DNA of 57,752 nt from Candidatus Latescibacterota bacterium (lineage in GTDB: Bacteria; Latescibacterota; UBA2968; UBA8231): assembly GCA_007136405.1 (NCBI GenBank), contig SLHA01000029.1, positions 1-57,752 on the forward strand, in the 5' to 3' direction. Every line of letters begins with the position of its first letter. Positions within the stretch are counted from its first letter, which is position 1. Positions 36,312 through 44,299 of the stretch are shown here, in pieces. A model generated the notes under the pieces. It saw only the letters and a program-made list of their open reading frames with translations, had not been told where the DNA came from and made no database searches. The position numbers were made by a program, and so were the translations under genes.

Positions 36312-38462
36312 ATGCCGCCATATAGGAAACCGATTTCCGCCGCTGAAGTGTCTGATGCATCAAGCACCCGTCCTGACACCGGCGCTATCTGCGCCTCCGG
36401 AGACTCCATCGGCGCCGACAACCATCGCCATGACGACAAACTTGACACACCCCCTGACGCCGTCGACGTCACCTTCGGCATCCACATCCCGTTGCGCGAC
36501 GGCGTCCATCTGCACGCCAATTTATACCGGCCCCGGGAGCAGTCGGCACCGTTGCCCGCCATCTTCACGCTGACGCCCTACAGCGCCGACAACTACCATG
36601 ACTGCGGCATGTATTTCGCCGCCGCCGGATTCGCCTTCCTGACCGTCGACGTCCGCGGTCGCGGCAACTCGGAGGGCGAGTTCGAACCGTTCCTCAACGA
36701 AGGGCAGGATGGGCATGACGCGGTGGAATGGCTGGCGACACAGCCGTGGTGCGACGGCCAGGTAGCCATGTGGGGCGGCTCCTATGCGGGTTTCGACCAA
36801 TGGGCCACCCTGCGCCTGGCGCCGCCGCACCTGGCCACTGTCGCACCAGTGGCGTCCGTGGGTACGGGGGTGGACTATCCGGCGCTGAACAACATCACCT
36901 ACACGTACGTGATGCAGTGGCTCACCTTTGTCGGCGGCCGCACTCCCAACAACAACCTGTTCCGCGACCAGCGTCACTGGGTCCACCAGTTCCGGCGCCA
37001 CTATCTGGAGGAGCGCCCATTCGACCAACTGGACCAGGTCGTCGGCTTCCCCAACCCGCATTTCCAGGAGTGGATCCGCCATCCCGCCACACCGTTGCAC
37101 TGGCAGCGCCTGCTACCCACGCCGGCCCAATTCGCCGCCATCGATCGGCCCGTGCTGACGCTGACCGGACACTACGACGACGATCAGCCCGGCGCCCTGT
37201 ATTATTACCGGCAGCACATGCTCCACGGGACGGCGGCAGCCTGCGACCGGCACTACCTGGTCATCGGTCCCTGGGATCACCCGGGCACGCGCACCCCGCA
37301 ATCCCAGGTCGGCGGTCTGGGCTTCGGACCGGCCAGCCGCGTCGACCTGAAGGCCCTGCACCGGGATTGGTACCGCTGGGTGATGCGGGCGGGCGACCGC
37401 CCCGCCTTCCTGCGGGACCGGGTGGCGGTGTACCTTACCGGCGCCGAATGCTGGGGGTACGCCCCCTCGCTGGAAGCCGTGACCGCCGGTTGCCGGCCGC
37501 TTTTCCTGCAGTCAGACGGGAACGGGGCGTCCAGCGCCTTCGCCGCCGGCGATCTGGTGGAAGCGCCCAGCGAGGTGTCCGGCGCCACAGGCGGCGCCAC
37601 AGCCGGCGCGCAGGCATGCGGCACGGCAGTGCACAGCGTACCGGCGAACGTTGTGGCCGCCGCCGGTACGGTGGATTCCGGAACTGCAGTGGACGTGGCG
37701 CCGACGATGACCGTCGTTGCAGATGACGCAGTGACGTCGTCCACCGGCGAAGTTATGGAAAATAGCGGGCCAAACGAGGCCGGCAACCGAACCGTGATGG
37801 CACCCGACACCTCGACCACCGGCGCCATCGCCCCGGCGCCCCTCCGATCCTGGGACGAATATGCCTACGACCCGCGCGATCTGCGGCCTGCAACCATCGA
37901 GACGGAGCCCTTCGACAACTGGATCACGGACCAGCGCTACGCGCTGAACCTGTTCGGTAACGGCGTCGTCTACCATTCCGCGCCGTTGCCGGCGGACACG
38001 GACATCGCCGGCCAGTTCCGGCTGCTGCTGTGGCTCGAACTGGACGTCCCGGACACGGACTTTTTGGCCACCGTGTACGAGATCCTTCCGGACGGCGGCA
38101 GCATCATGCTCAGCCAGGACGTGCTGCGGGCCCGGTACCGCCACTCGCTGACCGAAGAGACGTTCGTCACCCCAGGCACGGTGGAATGCTACGAATTCGC
38201 CCGTTTCCCGTTCATCGCCCGGCGACTGCGGCGCGGCAGCCGCCTGCGCCTGGTCATCCGCTGTCCCAACTCCATATACTGGCAGAAGAATCGCAACAGC
38301 GGCGGCGACGTGTCGCGCGAAACCGCCGCCGAGGCGCGGACGGCTCACGTCAGGGTGTATCACGATACCGACCGCCCCAGCCGGCTGGAGGTGCCGTTGG
38401 CCGCGCCCCTGTGGAGCGAGCCTGCCGACAGCCCATCCTCCTCGTCGCCTGCGTCATCATGA
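36312..38462 (+). CDS. CocE/NonD family hydrolase (peptidase S15-like), second copy, with low-complexity insert
   Basis: A 716-residue relative of the hydrolase at 27761-29590. Seen: IPLRDGVHLHANLYRP, TVDVRGRGNSEGEFEPF, the nucleophile elbow VAMWGGSYAGFDQWA, HYDDDQPGALYYY near the acid residue, and His in VIGPWDHPGTR. Between FAAGDLVEAPSE and SWDEYAYDPRDLRP (about residues 421-509, 37572-37838) an Ala/Thr/Val/Gly-rich stretch replaces the usual short link to the jelly-roll. The C-terminal domain then continues normally to NSIYWQKNRNSGG. No signal peptide is seen. AGGAG lies 11 bases before the ATG. Position between the importer and aconitase X genes suggests it acts on the imported compound. 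Confidence 0.88.
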   Translation: MPPYRKPISAAEVSDASSTRPDTGAICASGDSIGADNHRHDDKLDTPPDAVDVTFGIHIPLRDGVHLHANLYRPREQSAPLPAIFTLTPYSADNYHDCGMYFAAAGFAFLTVDVRGRGNSEGEFEPFLNEGQDGHDAVEWLATQPWCDGQVAMWGGSYAGFDQWATLRLAPPHLATVAPVASVGTGVDYPALNNITYTYVMQWLTFVGGRTPNNNLFRDQRHWVHQFRRHYLEERPFDQLDQVVGFPNPHFQEWIRHPATPLHWQRLLPTPAQFAAIDRPVLTLTGHYDDDQPGALYYYRQHMLHGTAAACDRHYLVIGPWDHPGTRTPQSQVGGLGFGPASRVDLKALHRDWYRWVMRAGDRPAFLRDRVAVYLTGAECWGYAPSLEAVTAGCRPLFLQSDGNGASSAFAAGDLVEAPSEVSGATGGATAGAQACGTAVHSVPANVVAAAGTVDSGTAVDVAPTMTVVADDAVTSSTGEVMENSGPNEAGNRTVMAPDTSTTGAIAPAPLRSWDEYAYDPRDLRPATIETEPFDNWITDQRYALNLFGNGVVYHSAPLPADTDIAGQFRLLLWLELDVPDTDFLATVYEILPDGGSIMLSQDVLRARYRHSLTEETFVTPGTVECYEFARFPFIARRLRRGSRLRLVIRCPNSIYWQKNRNSGGDVSRETAAEARTAHVRVYHDTDRPSRLEVPLAAPLWSEPADSPSSSSPASS

Positions 38463-38625
38463 TGGACTCTTGCGTGAAAATCGCTTGTCGCCGGCTCGGT
38501 CCACAACCCACGGGGGATCGACTGGCGTACTCATGCATGCTTTGTCGCGACTCGAGCCTGCATGCGGCTCAGGCGCGGACCAGTGGTTGCTACGGAGGAC
38601 TCATGAATCGATCCGGAGTAAGATC

Positions 38626-39888
38626 ATGCACCTGAACCCGTCCGAACAGGCCATGCTGGATGGCGCCGAAGGTCCGGTGGTGGCCGTCGCCCTGGATTAC
38701 CTGGTGCAGTTCGGCGAAGCCTTCGGCGCCGAGCGCCTGGTCGATCTGGCCTATTGCCACTACCCTGCCGAGATGGGCATCTACGAAGGCAGTGTCGAGG
38801 ATGCCCTCGCCTACGCTGCTCAGGGTGCCCGGGTGCGGGTTCCCACCTCCTGTTCCACCCTGTGCGCGGACGTGGAACGTCCGACCAGCACCGGCTGTCC
38901 GGCGACGCTCGCCGCCCTCCAGACGCAGGTGGTGGACGCCCATCGCCGCATGGGCATCTGCGAGACCTATACCTGCACGCCGCAGTACCTCGGCTTCGTG
39001 CCGCCCTTCGGCGCCTGTACCTGTCTGGTGGAAAGCAGTGCCATCATTTACTACAATTCCGTGCTCGGGGTACGCACCAACCGGGGTGGATTGTTCACGC
39101 GGTATGCGGCCATCACCGGCAAATACCCGCTCATGGGCTACCTGCTGGACGCCCAGCGCCGCGGCACCCACTGGTTCCATGTGGACATTCCTCCGGAAAG
39201 CCTGCGCACCTATGACCGCTGGTGCGCTCTCGGCATGCACATCGGCGCCCGTGTGGGCAGCGAGGTTCCGGTCATCACCGGCATCCGACCTGACCGTCAG
39301 GAATGGCTGCTGGGACTGGGCGCCGCACTGGCAACTTCCGGTTCGGTCACCCTCTTTCATATACCCGGCGTAACCCCGGAGGCGCGGACGCTGGAGGAAG
39401 CCTTCCACGGTGACGTGCCCGCGGACCGGCGTATCGTAACCGCCGCGGACCTGGACGCGGTGTACGAAGCGCAGACGACCATCGCGCCGCACGCGCCCAT
39501 CGACTTCGTCACCCTGGGATGTCCGCACTACACCCTGGAGCAGATCCGCCAGGTCGCCGCCGCGCTGGCCGGCAAACGGTTGGCGGACGGCGTCCGCTGC
39601 TGGATCTGTACCAATCGCATGACGCGCCGGCAGGCAGAGTTTTCGGGATACGTGCAGACCATAGAAGCGTCGGGCGCCCAGGTGGTGGCGGACACCTGTC
39701 CGGTGGAAAGCCACATGCGCCAGTCCACCTGTCGTGACTACGGACTGCCCGTGCCCCAGGTGGAAGCCATGGTCTGCGACAGTGGCAAGATGCTGCGCTA
39801 CGTCGGGGACCTGATCGGCTGCCGCACGGCGTTGACCCATCGCGACGGATGCATCGCCGCGGCCTTGAGCGGAAAGTGGACACCATGA
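38626..39888 (+). CDS. Aconitase X large (catalytic) subunit, DUF521
   Basis: A 420-residue aconitase X catalytic protein: LNPSEQAMLDGAEGPVVAVAL at the N-terminus, YCHYPAEMGIYEGSVEDAL, CETYTCTPQYLGFVPPFGAC, AIIYYNSVLGVRTNR and CWICTNRM/DTCPVES near the end. The Cys residues in CTCTP, ICTN and DTCPV are candidate iron-sulfur ligands. Bacterial two-subunit aconitase X enzymes are known as cis-3-hydroxy-L-proline dehydratases, archaeal ones as mevalonate 5-phosphate dehydratases. The importer/peptidase context favours the former, by inference. GGAG precedes ATG 38626. A short out-of-frame frame (38603-38635, 10 codons) overlaps this start. The stop overlaps the small subunit start (ATGA). Confidence 0.9.
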   Translation: MHLNPSEQAMLDGAEGPVVAVALDYLVQFGEAFGAERLVDLAYCHYPAEMGIYEGSVEDALAYAAQGARVRVPTSCSTLCADVERPTSTGCPATLAALQTQVVDAHRRMGICETYTCTPQYLGFVPPFGACTCLVESSAIIYYNSVLGVRTNRGGLFTRYAAITGKYPLMGYLLDAQRRGTHWFHVDIPPESLRTYDRWCALGMHIGARVGSEVPVITGIRPDRQEWLLGLGAALATSGSVTLFHIPGVTPEARTLEEAFHGDVPADRRIVTAADLDAVYEAQTTIAPHAPIDFVTLGCPHYTLEQIRQVAAALAGKRLADGVRCWICTNRMTRRQAEFSGYVQTIEASGAQVVADTCPVESHMRQSTCRDYGLPVPQVEAMVCDSGKMLRYVGDLIGCRTALTHRDGCIAAALSGKWTP

Positions 39889-40301
39889 ACGTATACCGGG
39901 TGCGCAAGATCGTGCGCGGTCAGGCCGCGGGACCGGCCCTGATCTGTCCCGGCAGCTTCTCCTTCCTGGGAGACGTGGACCTGGGTAACGGACGTATCAT
40001 CGCCGCCGGTAACCCCAACCGGGGGCAGGCACTGCGAGGCGCCGTGCTGATCTACCGGGAAACCAAGGGGTCGTCGGGCGGCGTGGTGGTGCTGCAGACG
40101 CTGGTGCGCAAGGGCCTGGCGCCGGCAGCCATCGTCACCGTCAAACCGGTCGACTACAACCTGGCCGAAGGTGCCATACTGGCGCAGATACCCTTTGCCT
40201 GCGAGCCGGACGGCGACATCCTGAACGAGATTCGCACTGGCGAGCCGGTGCGCCTGGACGCGGATGCCGGGGTGTTGGAGATCACCGGCGATGGTCTGTG
40301 A
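39885..40301 (+). CDS. Aconitase X small (swivel) subunit, DUF126
   Basis: A 138-residue swivel-domain protein: ALICPGSFSFLGDVDLGNGRI, then GQALRGAVLIYRETKGSSGGVVVLQTL, LAPAAIVTVKPVDYNLAEGAILAQIPF and the closing LDADAGVLEI. The Ser in KGSSGG corresponds to the catalytic serine region of the aconitase fold. It forms a heterodimer with the protein encoded just upstream, and the four-base ATGA overlap gives coupled translation. Both subunits together dehydrate a hydroxy acid; see the large subunit for the likely substrate. Confidence 0.9.
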   Translation: MNVYRVRKIVRGQAAGPALICPGSFSFLGDVDLGNGRIIAAGNPNRGQALRGAVLIYRETKGSSGGVVVLQTLVRKGLAPAAIVTVKPVDYNLAEGAILAQIPFACEPDGDILNEIRTGEPVRLDADAGVLEITGDGL

Positions 40302-40314
40302 ACCGGGCCCGGCC

Positions 40315-40343
40315 TTGACCCTGTAACCGCCGACAGTTACTTA
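40315..40343 (+). promoter_or_regulatory. Candidate sigma-70 promoter for the outer-membrane protein gene
   Basis: TTGACC (40315-40320), 17-base spacer, TACTTA (40338-40343). A small inverted pair GTAAC/GTTAC lies within the spacer and at the -10. About 50 bases before the next ATG. Confidence 0.4.
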
Positions 40344-40394
40344 ATACGGCCACCGGATTTCCCGGTAGCTTCTAACCCCCCCATGGAGGATGGT

Positions 40395-40946
40395 ATGCAA
40401 CGACAGATGAAGATCGGATGGGCCCTCGCGGTGATCGGAATGCTGTACGCAGGCAGCGCTCACACCGACCAGCACGGTGGATACGGTAATGGCTATGATG
40501 CCGGACAGTTGGCGATCAACGCCGGCCTCACCTATGGCTTCGATGTCGAAGAACCCGGCATCCGCGCCGGCGCCACGTATTACCTGAACGATGCCATGCG
40601 GGTGGGGGGAGACTTCACCTACTGGCTGGTGGGTGATGAGAATTTCCTGGGCGAGAAGCTCTCCGCAACCTACTGGGAAGCCAACGCGAATTTCAACTAT
40701 ATCTTCCACCAGCAGAATGCAATAACGGTATATGCGATCGGTTCGGCAGGCCTTCACCGCGCCAGCGTTTCGATGACCATAACAGGTCTTGGATCGTTCA
40801 GCGATTCAGATACCGAAGTCGGGCTGGGCGGAGGGGTCGGGGCGGAGTACAGTCTGGGCCAACTGTCCATCTTTGCCGAACCCAAACTGTTCCTCAGCGG
40901 TTTCGATCAGCTCAAGTTCAACATGGGTATCCGCTATTACCTGTAG
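40395..40946 (+). CDS. Outer-membrane beta-barrel protein (OMP_b-brl-like), hypothetical
   Basis: A 183-residue exported protein. A signal peptide (MKIGWALAVIGMLYAGSAHT) is followed by alternating strands: LAINAGLTYGFDV, GIRAGATYYLNDAMRVGGDF, TYWEANANFNYIF, ITVYAIGSAGLHRASVSM, VGLGGGVGAEYSL, LSIFAEPKLFLSG and the aromatic C-terminal strand FNMGIRYYL. This is the pattern of small 8-stranded barrels. I chose ATG 40395, which has GGAGG eight bases upstream; an ATG at 40383 is in frame. The cargo or ligand is unknown. It has its own promoter candidate but lies directly after the aconitase X genes. Confidence 0.8.
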   Translation: MQRQMKIGWALAVIGMLYAGSAHTDQHGGYGNGYDAGQLAINAGLTYGFDVEEPGIRAGATYYLNDAMRVGGDFTYWLVGDENFLGEKLSATYWEANANFNYIFHQQNAITVYAIGSAGLHRASVSMTITGLGSFSDSDTEVGLGGGVGAEYSLGQLSIFAEPKLFLSGFDQLKFNMGIRYYL

Positions 40947-41029
40947 CGTCGCGGCAACCTGACCGAGGGTACGATCCCGGTTGGTGCACATACCGTGCCC
41001 CCGGGCCGGCGGCGCCATCCACAACGGAG

Positions 41030-41066
41030 CCCTCAGCGGCCGGTGCGTGCGCCCGGACGCTGAGGG
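41030..41066. terminator. Hairpin CCCTCAGCG ... CGCTGAGGG
   Basis: CCCTCAGCG (41030-41038) pairs perfectly with CGCTGAGGG (41058-41066) over a 19-base GC-rich loop. It lies 84 bases after the outer-membrane protein stop, in the convergent region, and has no T-run. Confidence 0.4.
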
Positions 41067-41110
41067 CAGACTCCTGGGGACCGCTGCCTTACCGTCGCGA
41101 ATCGTGTAAT

Positions 41111-41154
41111 GCGCCCACTGAGCAGCACAGAATGCAGAGCTGCTCAGTGGGCGC
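41111..41154. terminator. Strong convergent-gene hairpin, 16-base perfect stem
   Basis: GCGCCCACTGAGCAGC (41111-41126) and GCTGCTCAGTGGGCGC (41139-41154) are perfect complements around a 12-base loop. It sits between the convergent outer-membrane protein and MFS genes and probably stops or protects both transcripts. There is no long T-run on either side. Confidence 0.6.
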
Positions 41155-41194
41155 TGTGTTGCGTACAGCAATAAGCAACGCACCCCACAACGCC

Positions 41195-42448
41195 TCAAGG
41201 CCGGGAAGTCGCTATTGGGCGGGTCCCCGGCCCTGCTTCCTGCACCTTCTTACCTTCTCCTTCGCGCAGAAACAACAAAATCAGCATCCCCAGCAGCAGC
41301 TGCGCCGCACCCGTGACCAGAAACGGGATACGCAGCCCGGCGCGCATGGCCAGATAACCACCCAGAGTGGGACCGATGGCCGAACCCATCATGCTGATCG
41401 ACGTAGCCAGGCCGTAGGCCTTGCCGATGGAACGCGGATCCACCACCGAATGGATGGTGGCGTTGGCCGCCGGCAGCATGCCGGCTACCGCGAAGCCGAA
41501 GAGAATGCGCACGGCAAACAAGTCCGGAAGGCCCCGCGCCAGATAGTGCCCTACGGAGGCCACGCAGGCCCCCAGGCAGCAACCGAGCAGGACGCGGCGA
41601 CGGCCGCCCCGATCACCGGCATACCCCAGCACCGCGGCGGCCAGGGCGGCAGCGACGGCAGCCACACCGATGATAGATCCCGTGATCCGGTTCAGATGAT
41701 CCAGCGAGTCCACCATCTCCCTGACGATCAGCGGAAACGACGGATTGGCGATGCTGTTGCTCAGGCGTACGCCCAGCAGCACCAGGACGCTGATCAGGAA
41801 ACCCGGCAGCCTGATGATCTGGCGGAATCCGGGACTACCGGTTCTGGCCTGCCTGTCCGCAGCGGCTCCGGGTTCCCGGGTACCGAACAGGATCAACAAT
41901 CCTCCCAGCACCGTCAGCACGGCACCCACCCGAAAGCTGCCTCGGTAGCCGACCGCATCCGCCGTCATACCGCCGATGAACGGCCCGACGGCGTTGCCGA
42001 TGAACACCGCGGCCTGCATCATGCCCAGGGTCAGGCCGCTGCGATGCCGGGGTACTACGGAAGCCACCAGGGCGATGCTGGCCGCCAGGGTGCCGCTGAA
42101 CGCCCCCTGGAAGACGCGAAACAGGAGCAACTGGTGCACGGTCTGGGAAAACGACATCAGGGCGATGGCCAGGGCGCCGCCGAACATGGCCCGGCATACC
42201 ATGGACTTGCGCCCATAGCGATCCGCCACCACACCCCAGATCGGCGCGAACAGGGCAAAGGTAAATCCGCCGGTGGACAAGGCGACCCCAGCCCAGAATG
42301 CCTGCTCACCGCCCTCCGCCACACCGAGTTCGGCGATGAAGAACGGCATGAACGGTGTCGCGAAGGAAAATCCGAGGATTCCAAGAATCTGCGCCGCAAA
42401 CGCGAAGACAAAGGTTCTCTTCCAGGCGGTGTCAGCGGTCGCCTTCAT
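41195..42448 (-). CDS. MFS transporter (multidrug/metabolite efflux type)
   Basis: A 417-residue major facilitator protein with twelve membrane segments. The loop 2-3 motif is GVVADRYGRKSMVCRAMFGG and the second-half equivalent is GYAGDRGGRRRVLLGCCLG. MMQAAVFIGNAVGPFIGGM corresponds to the motif C of antiporters, so proton-coupled export is likely. ATG 42448 has an AGGTGA-like ribosome site; an in-frame GTG at 42454 is possible. It ends at the strong convergent hairpin and starts about 98 bases after the ceramidase-family gene on the same strand, so both may be co-transcribed. Confidence 0.9.
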   Translation of the reverse strand: MKATADTAWKRTFVFAFAAQILGILGFSFATPFMPFFIAELGVAEGGEQAFWAGVALSTGGFTFALFAPIWGVVADRYGRKSMVCRAMFGGALAIALMSFSQTVHQLLLFRVFQGAFSGTLAASIALVASVVPRHRSGLTLGMMQAAVFIGNAVGPFIGGMTADAVGYRGSFRVGAVLTVLGGLLILFGTREPGAAADRQARTGSPGFRQIIRLPGFLISVLVLLGVRLSNSIANPSFPLIVREMVDSLDHLNRITGSIIGVAAVAAALAAAVLGYAGDRGGRRRVLLGCCLGACVASVGHYLARGLPDLFAVRILFGFAVAGMLPAANATIHSVVDPRSIGKAYGLATSISMMGSAIGPTLGGYLAMRAGLRIPFLVTGAAQLLLGMLILLFLREGEGKKVQEAGPGTRPIATSRP

Positions 42449-42545
42449 GGTCACCTGAGATCCATCCGGTCACGGGGTTCGGCGACTCCGCCCGGCGCGC
42501 GCATCGCCGCAACCGCGCCTCCCGTCCAGCTGCCCGGCGCCAGCC

Positions 42546-44027
42546 TCACGTCCACAGCTCATGCAGCCGGGCCAGCGTCCATTCCGCCAATTCGCTGCCG
42601 CCCTCAGGTCCCACCGGAGTGCTGGCGGGAACGGCGCCGTAGCTTTTGCCGGCCACTGCTTTTTCGGTGGGCACATAGCTGCCGGAGCCGACCAGCTGCA
42701 CTACGAAGGTCTGCACCGCGGGACTGCGTGCCTTGATGCGGACACCGTAGTCGAGGTAGTATTCGAACGGATTGGTGGCGATGGCGACATCACCCAGCCG
42801 GATGATGTGCGCTTCCACCGGCAGCCGTGGCTGGGACTGCTCCAGTTCGTAGCGCAGCTTGACGTTGCCGGACCAGCGCCACTTGCGGTAGGCGCGGGTG
42901 ATGGGCACGTACCAGCGCGGCTGCTCGCGCTGCTCGGGATGGGCCTTCAGTTCGGCCAGCAGGCGCTCGTACTCCAGCCGGTGCGGCTCGGCCTCTGCCA
43001 TAGCCTCGTCAACATCCGCCTGGGTCAGCCGCCGCCGCGGCAGCTCGACGACTTCCATCCGGTGCCGCAACACTGGAGCGGCTTCCCTTGCGGCAACGAT
43101 GTGCGGCAACACCGCGTCCACCGCATCGGCGATGCGAACGGCGATCTGCTGACGCAGGGTGTACCCGGCCAGCCGCTGCATGCGCGCCTCGGCGTCTTTC
43201 TGCCACTGGATGTGCGGCGACTGGTCGCCCGCCGCGGAGCACTGCGGTAACACGAAGAGACCCGCGCCCAGGCGACGACGCAGTTCGACCCGGGTCTCGT
43301 GCCAGTAATCCGCGCTGATCTCGAACAGGTGCTCGGTGGCCTGGGAGGGGCAAGCCACATTGACCACCAGACCCGTGAGACTGCCGGCGTCATCGTACGT
43401 GGCCAGCACGTTGACGCTGTGATCTTCGTACCCCTCGATGTGACTGAAATCCTCCGCTGCGGTATTGCCGTACATACGGCTGACGCCGCCGGCATAGGCG
43501 CTACGCCGGTTGCGTCCGACCACGGCGTGCCCCAGCCCGTAACTCACCGCGCCCGGCGCGCGGCTCTGCCAGGCGGTCACCACCGCAGCGGCGATCCGCT
43601 CCGACGCCCAGGCGATGTAGTCTTCTCCGGACATGGCGGGCAGCTCGATCTCCTGCGCCGGAAACGCCCGTCCCACCCGCTTCCGGGCATCCCGATCCAG
43701 CCGCGACAACGGCGCCGTGTGCGTGTGCGTCGCGTTCAGGACGACGCGGGCAGGCGGCAGATCCGGGAGTGCCGCAGCGACTCGATCACGCACCGCATCC
43801 CGCAGGCTGTCGGAGATGCTGACGGCATCGCAGCTGACCATAACCACCGCCTCAGCCGCATCCGGCCCTGAAACCAGCGCCAGGACGGTGGCGGTCACCG
43901 GATCCAGAATACCCTCGGAAATGCGGGCATAATGCTGCCCGACCAGTTGCACAGGCTCGTCCGGAGTGATGTCGGCCGAAGCCCAGCCCACGTACAGGGG
44001 CGTGGACGCAGTGGCTGCATGGCTCAT
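42546..44027 (-). CDS. Neutral/alkaline ceramidase-family amidohydrolase domain protein
   Basis: A 493-residue protein with the N-terminal fold of neutral/alkaline non-lysosomal ceramidases: VGWASADITPDEPVQLVGQ at the start, VMVSCDAVSISDSLRDAV, NATHTHTAPLSR (zinc His pair), HSVNVLATYDDAGSLTGLVVNVACPSQATEH and FVLPQCSAAGDQSPHI. No signal peptide is visible, unlike secreted ceramidases. Many such proteins outside true ceramidases act on other amides, so lipid cleavage should not be assumed. AAGGAG precedes ATG 44027. It lies upstream of the MFS gene on the same strand and near the peptide/amide operon. Confidence 0.87.
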   Translation of the reverse strand: MSHAATASTPLYVGWASADITPDEPVQLVGQHYARISEGILDPVTATVLALVSGPDAAEAVVMVSCDAVSISDSLRDAVRDRVAAALPDLPPARVVLNATHTHTAPLSRLDRDARKRVGRAFPAQEIELPAMSGEDYIAWASERIAAAVVTAWQSRAPGAVSYGLGHAVVGRNRRSAYAGGVSRMYGNTAAEDFSHIEGYEDHSVNVLATYDDAGSLTGLVVNVACPSQATEHLFEISADYWHETRVELRRRLGAGLFVLPQCSAAGDQSPHIQWQKDAEARMQRLAGYTLRQQIAVRIADAVDAVLPHIVAAREAAPVLRHRMEVVELPRRRLTQADVDEAMAEAEPHRLEYERLLAELKAHPEQREQPRWYVPITRAYRKWRWSGNVKLRYELEQSQPRLPVEAHIIRLGDVAIATNPFEYYLDYGVRIKARSPAVQTFVVQLVGSGSYVPTEKAVAGKSYGAVPASTPVGPEGGSELAEWTLARLHELWT

Positions 44028-44299
44028 GGGATGCTCCTTGTCGTCGCCGTCGACGGCGTGCAGGTGTACGATGCGCACGGTATTCTAAGGGCAAGCGCCT
44101 TCGTGCGTGAATGTAGGCCCGCACCCCACTGCCGGCAAAGCCGCCGAACCCCGCCATGACCCGGCCCTGGGCGTTCTGAATTCAGGCGTTGCCTGCCCTG
44201 CACCCTCGGCTACACCGCTCCCCACCGGGCATGTTCAGGGCCGCCTGCGTGGCGCCATCGAACCCCGAGTGCCATACACCGGGCTGCCCTTCGCAACCG

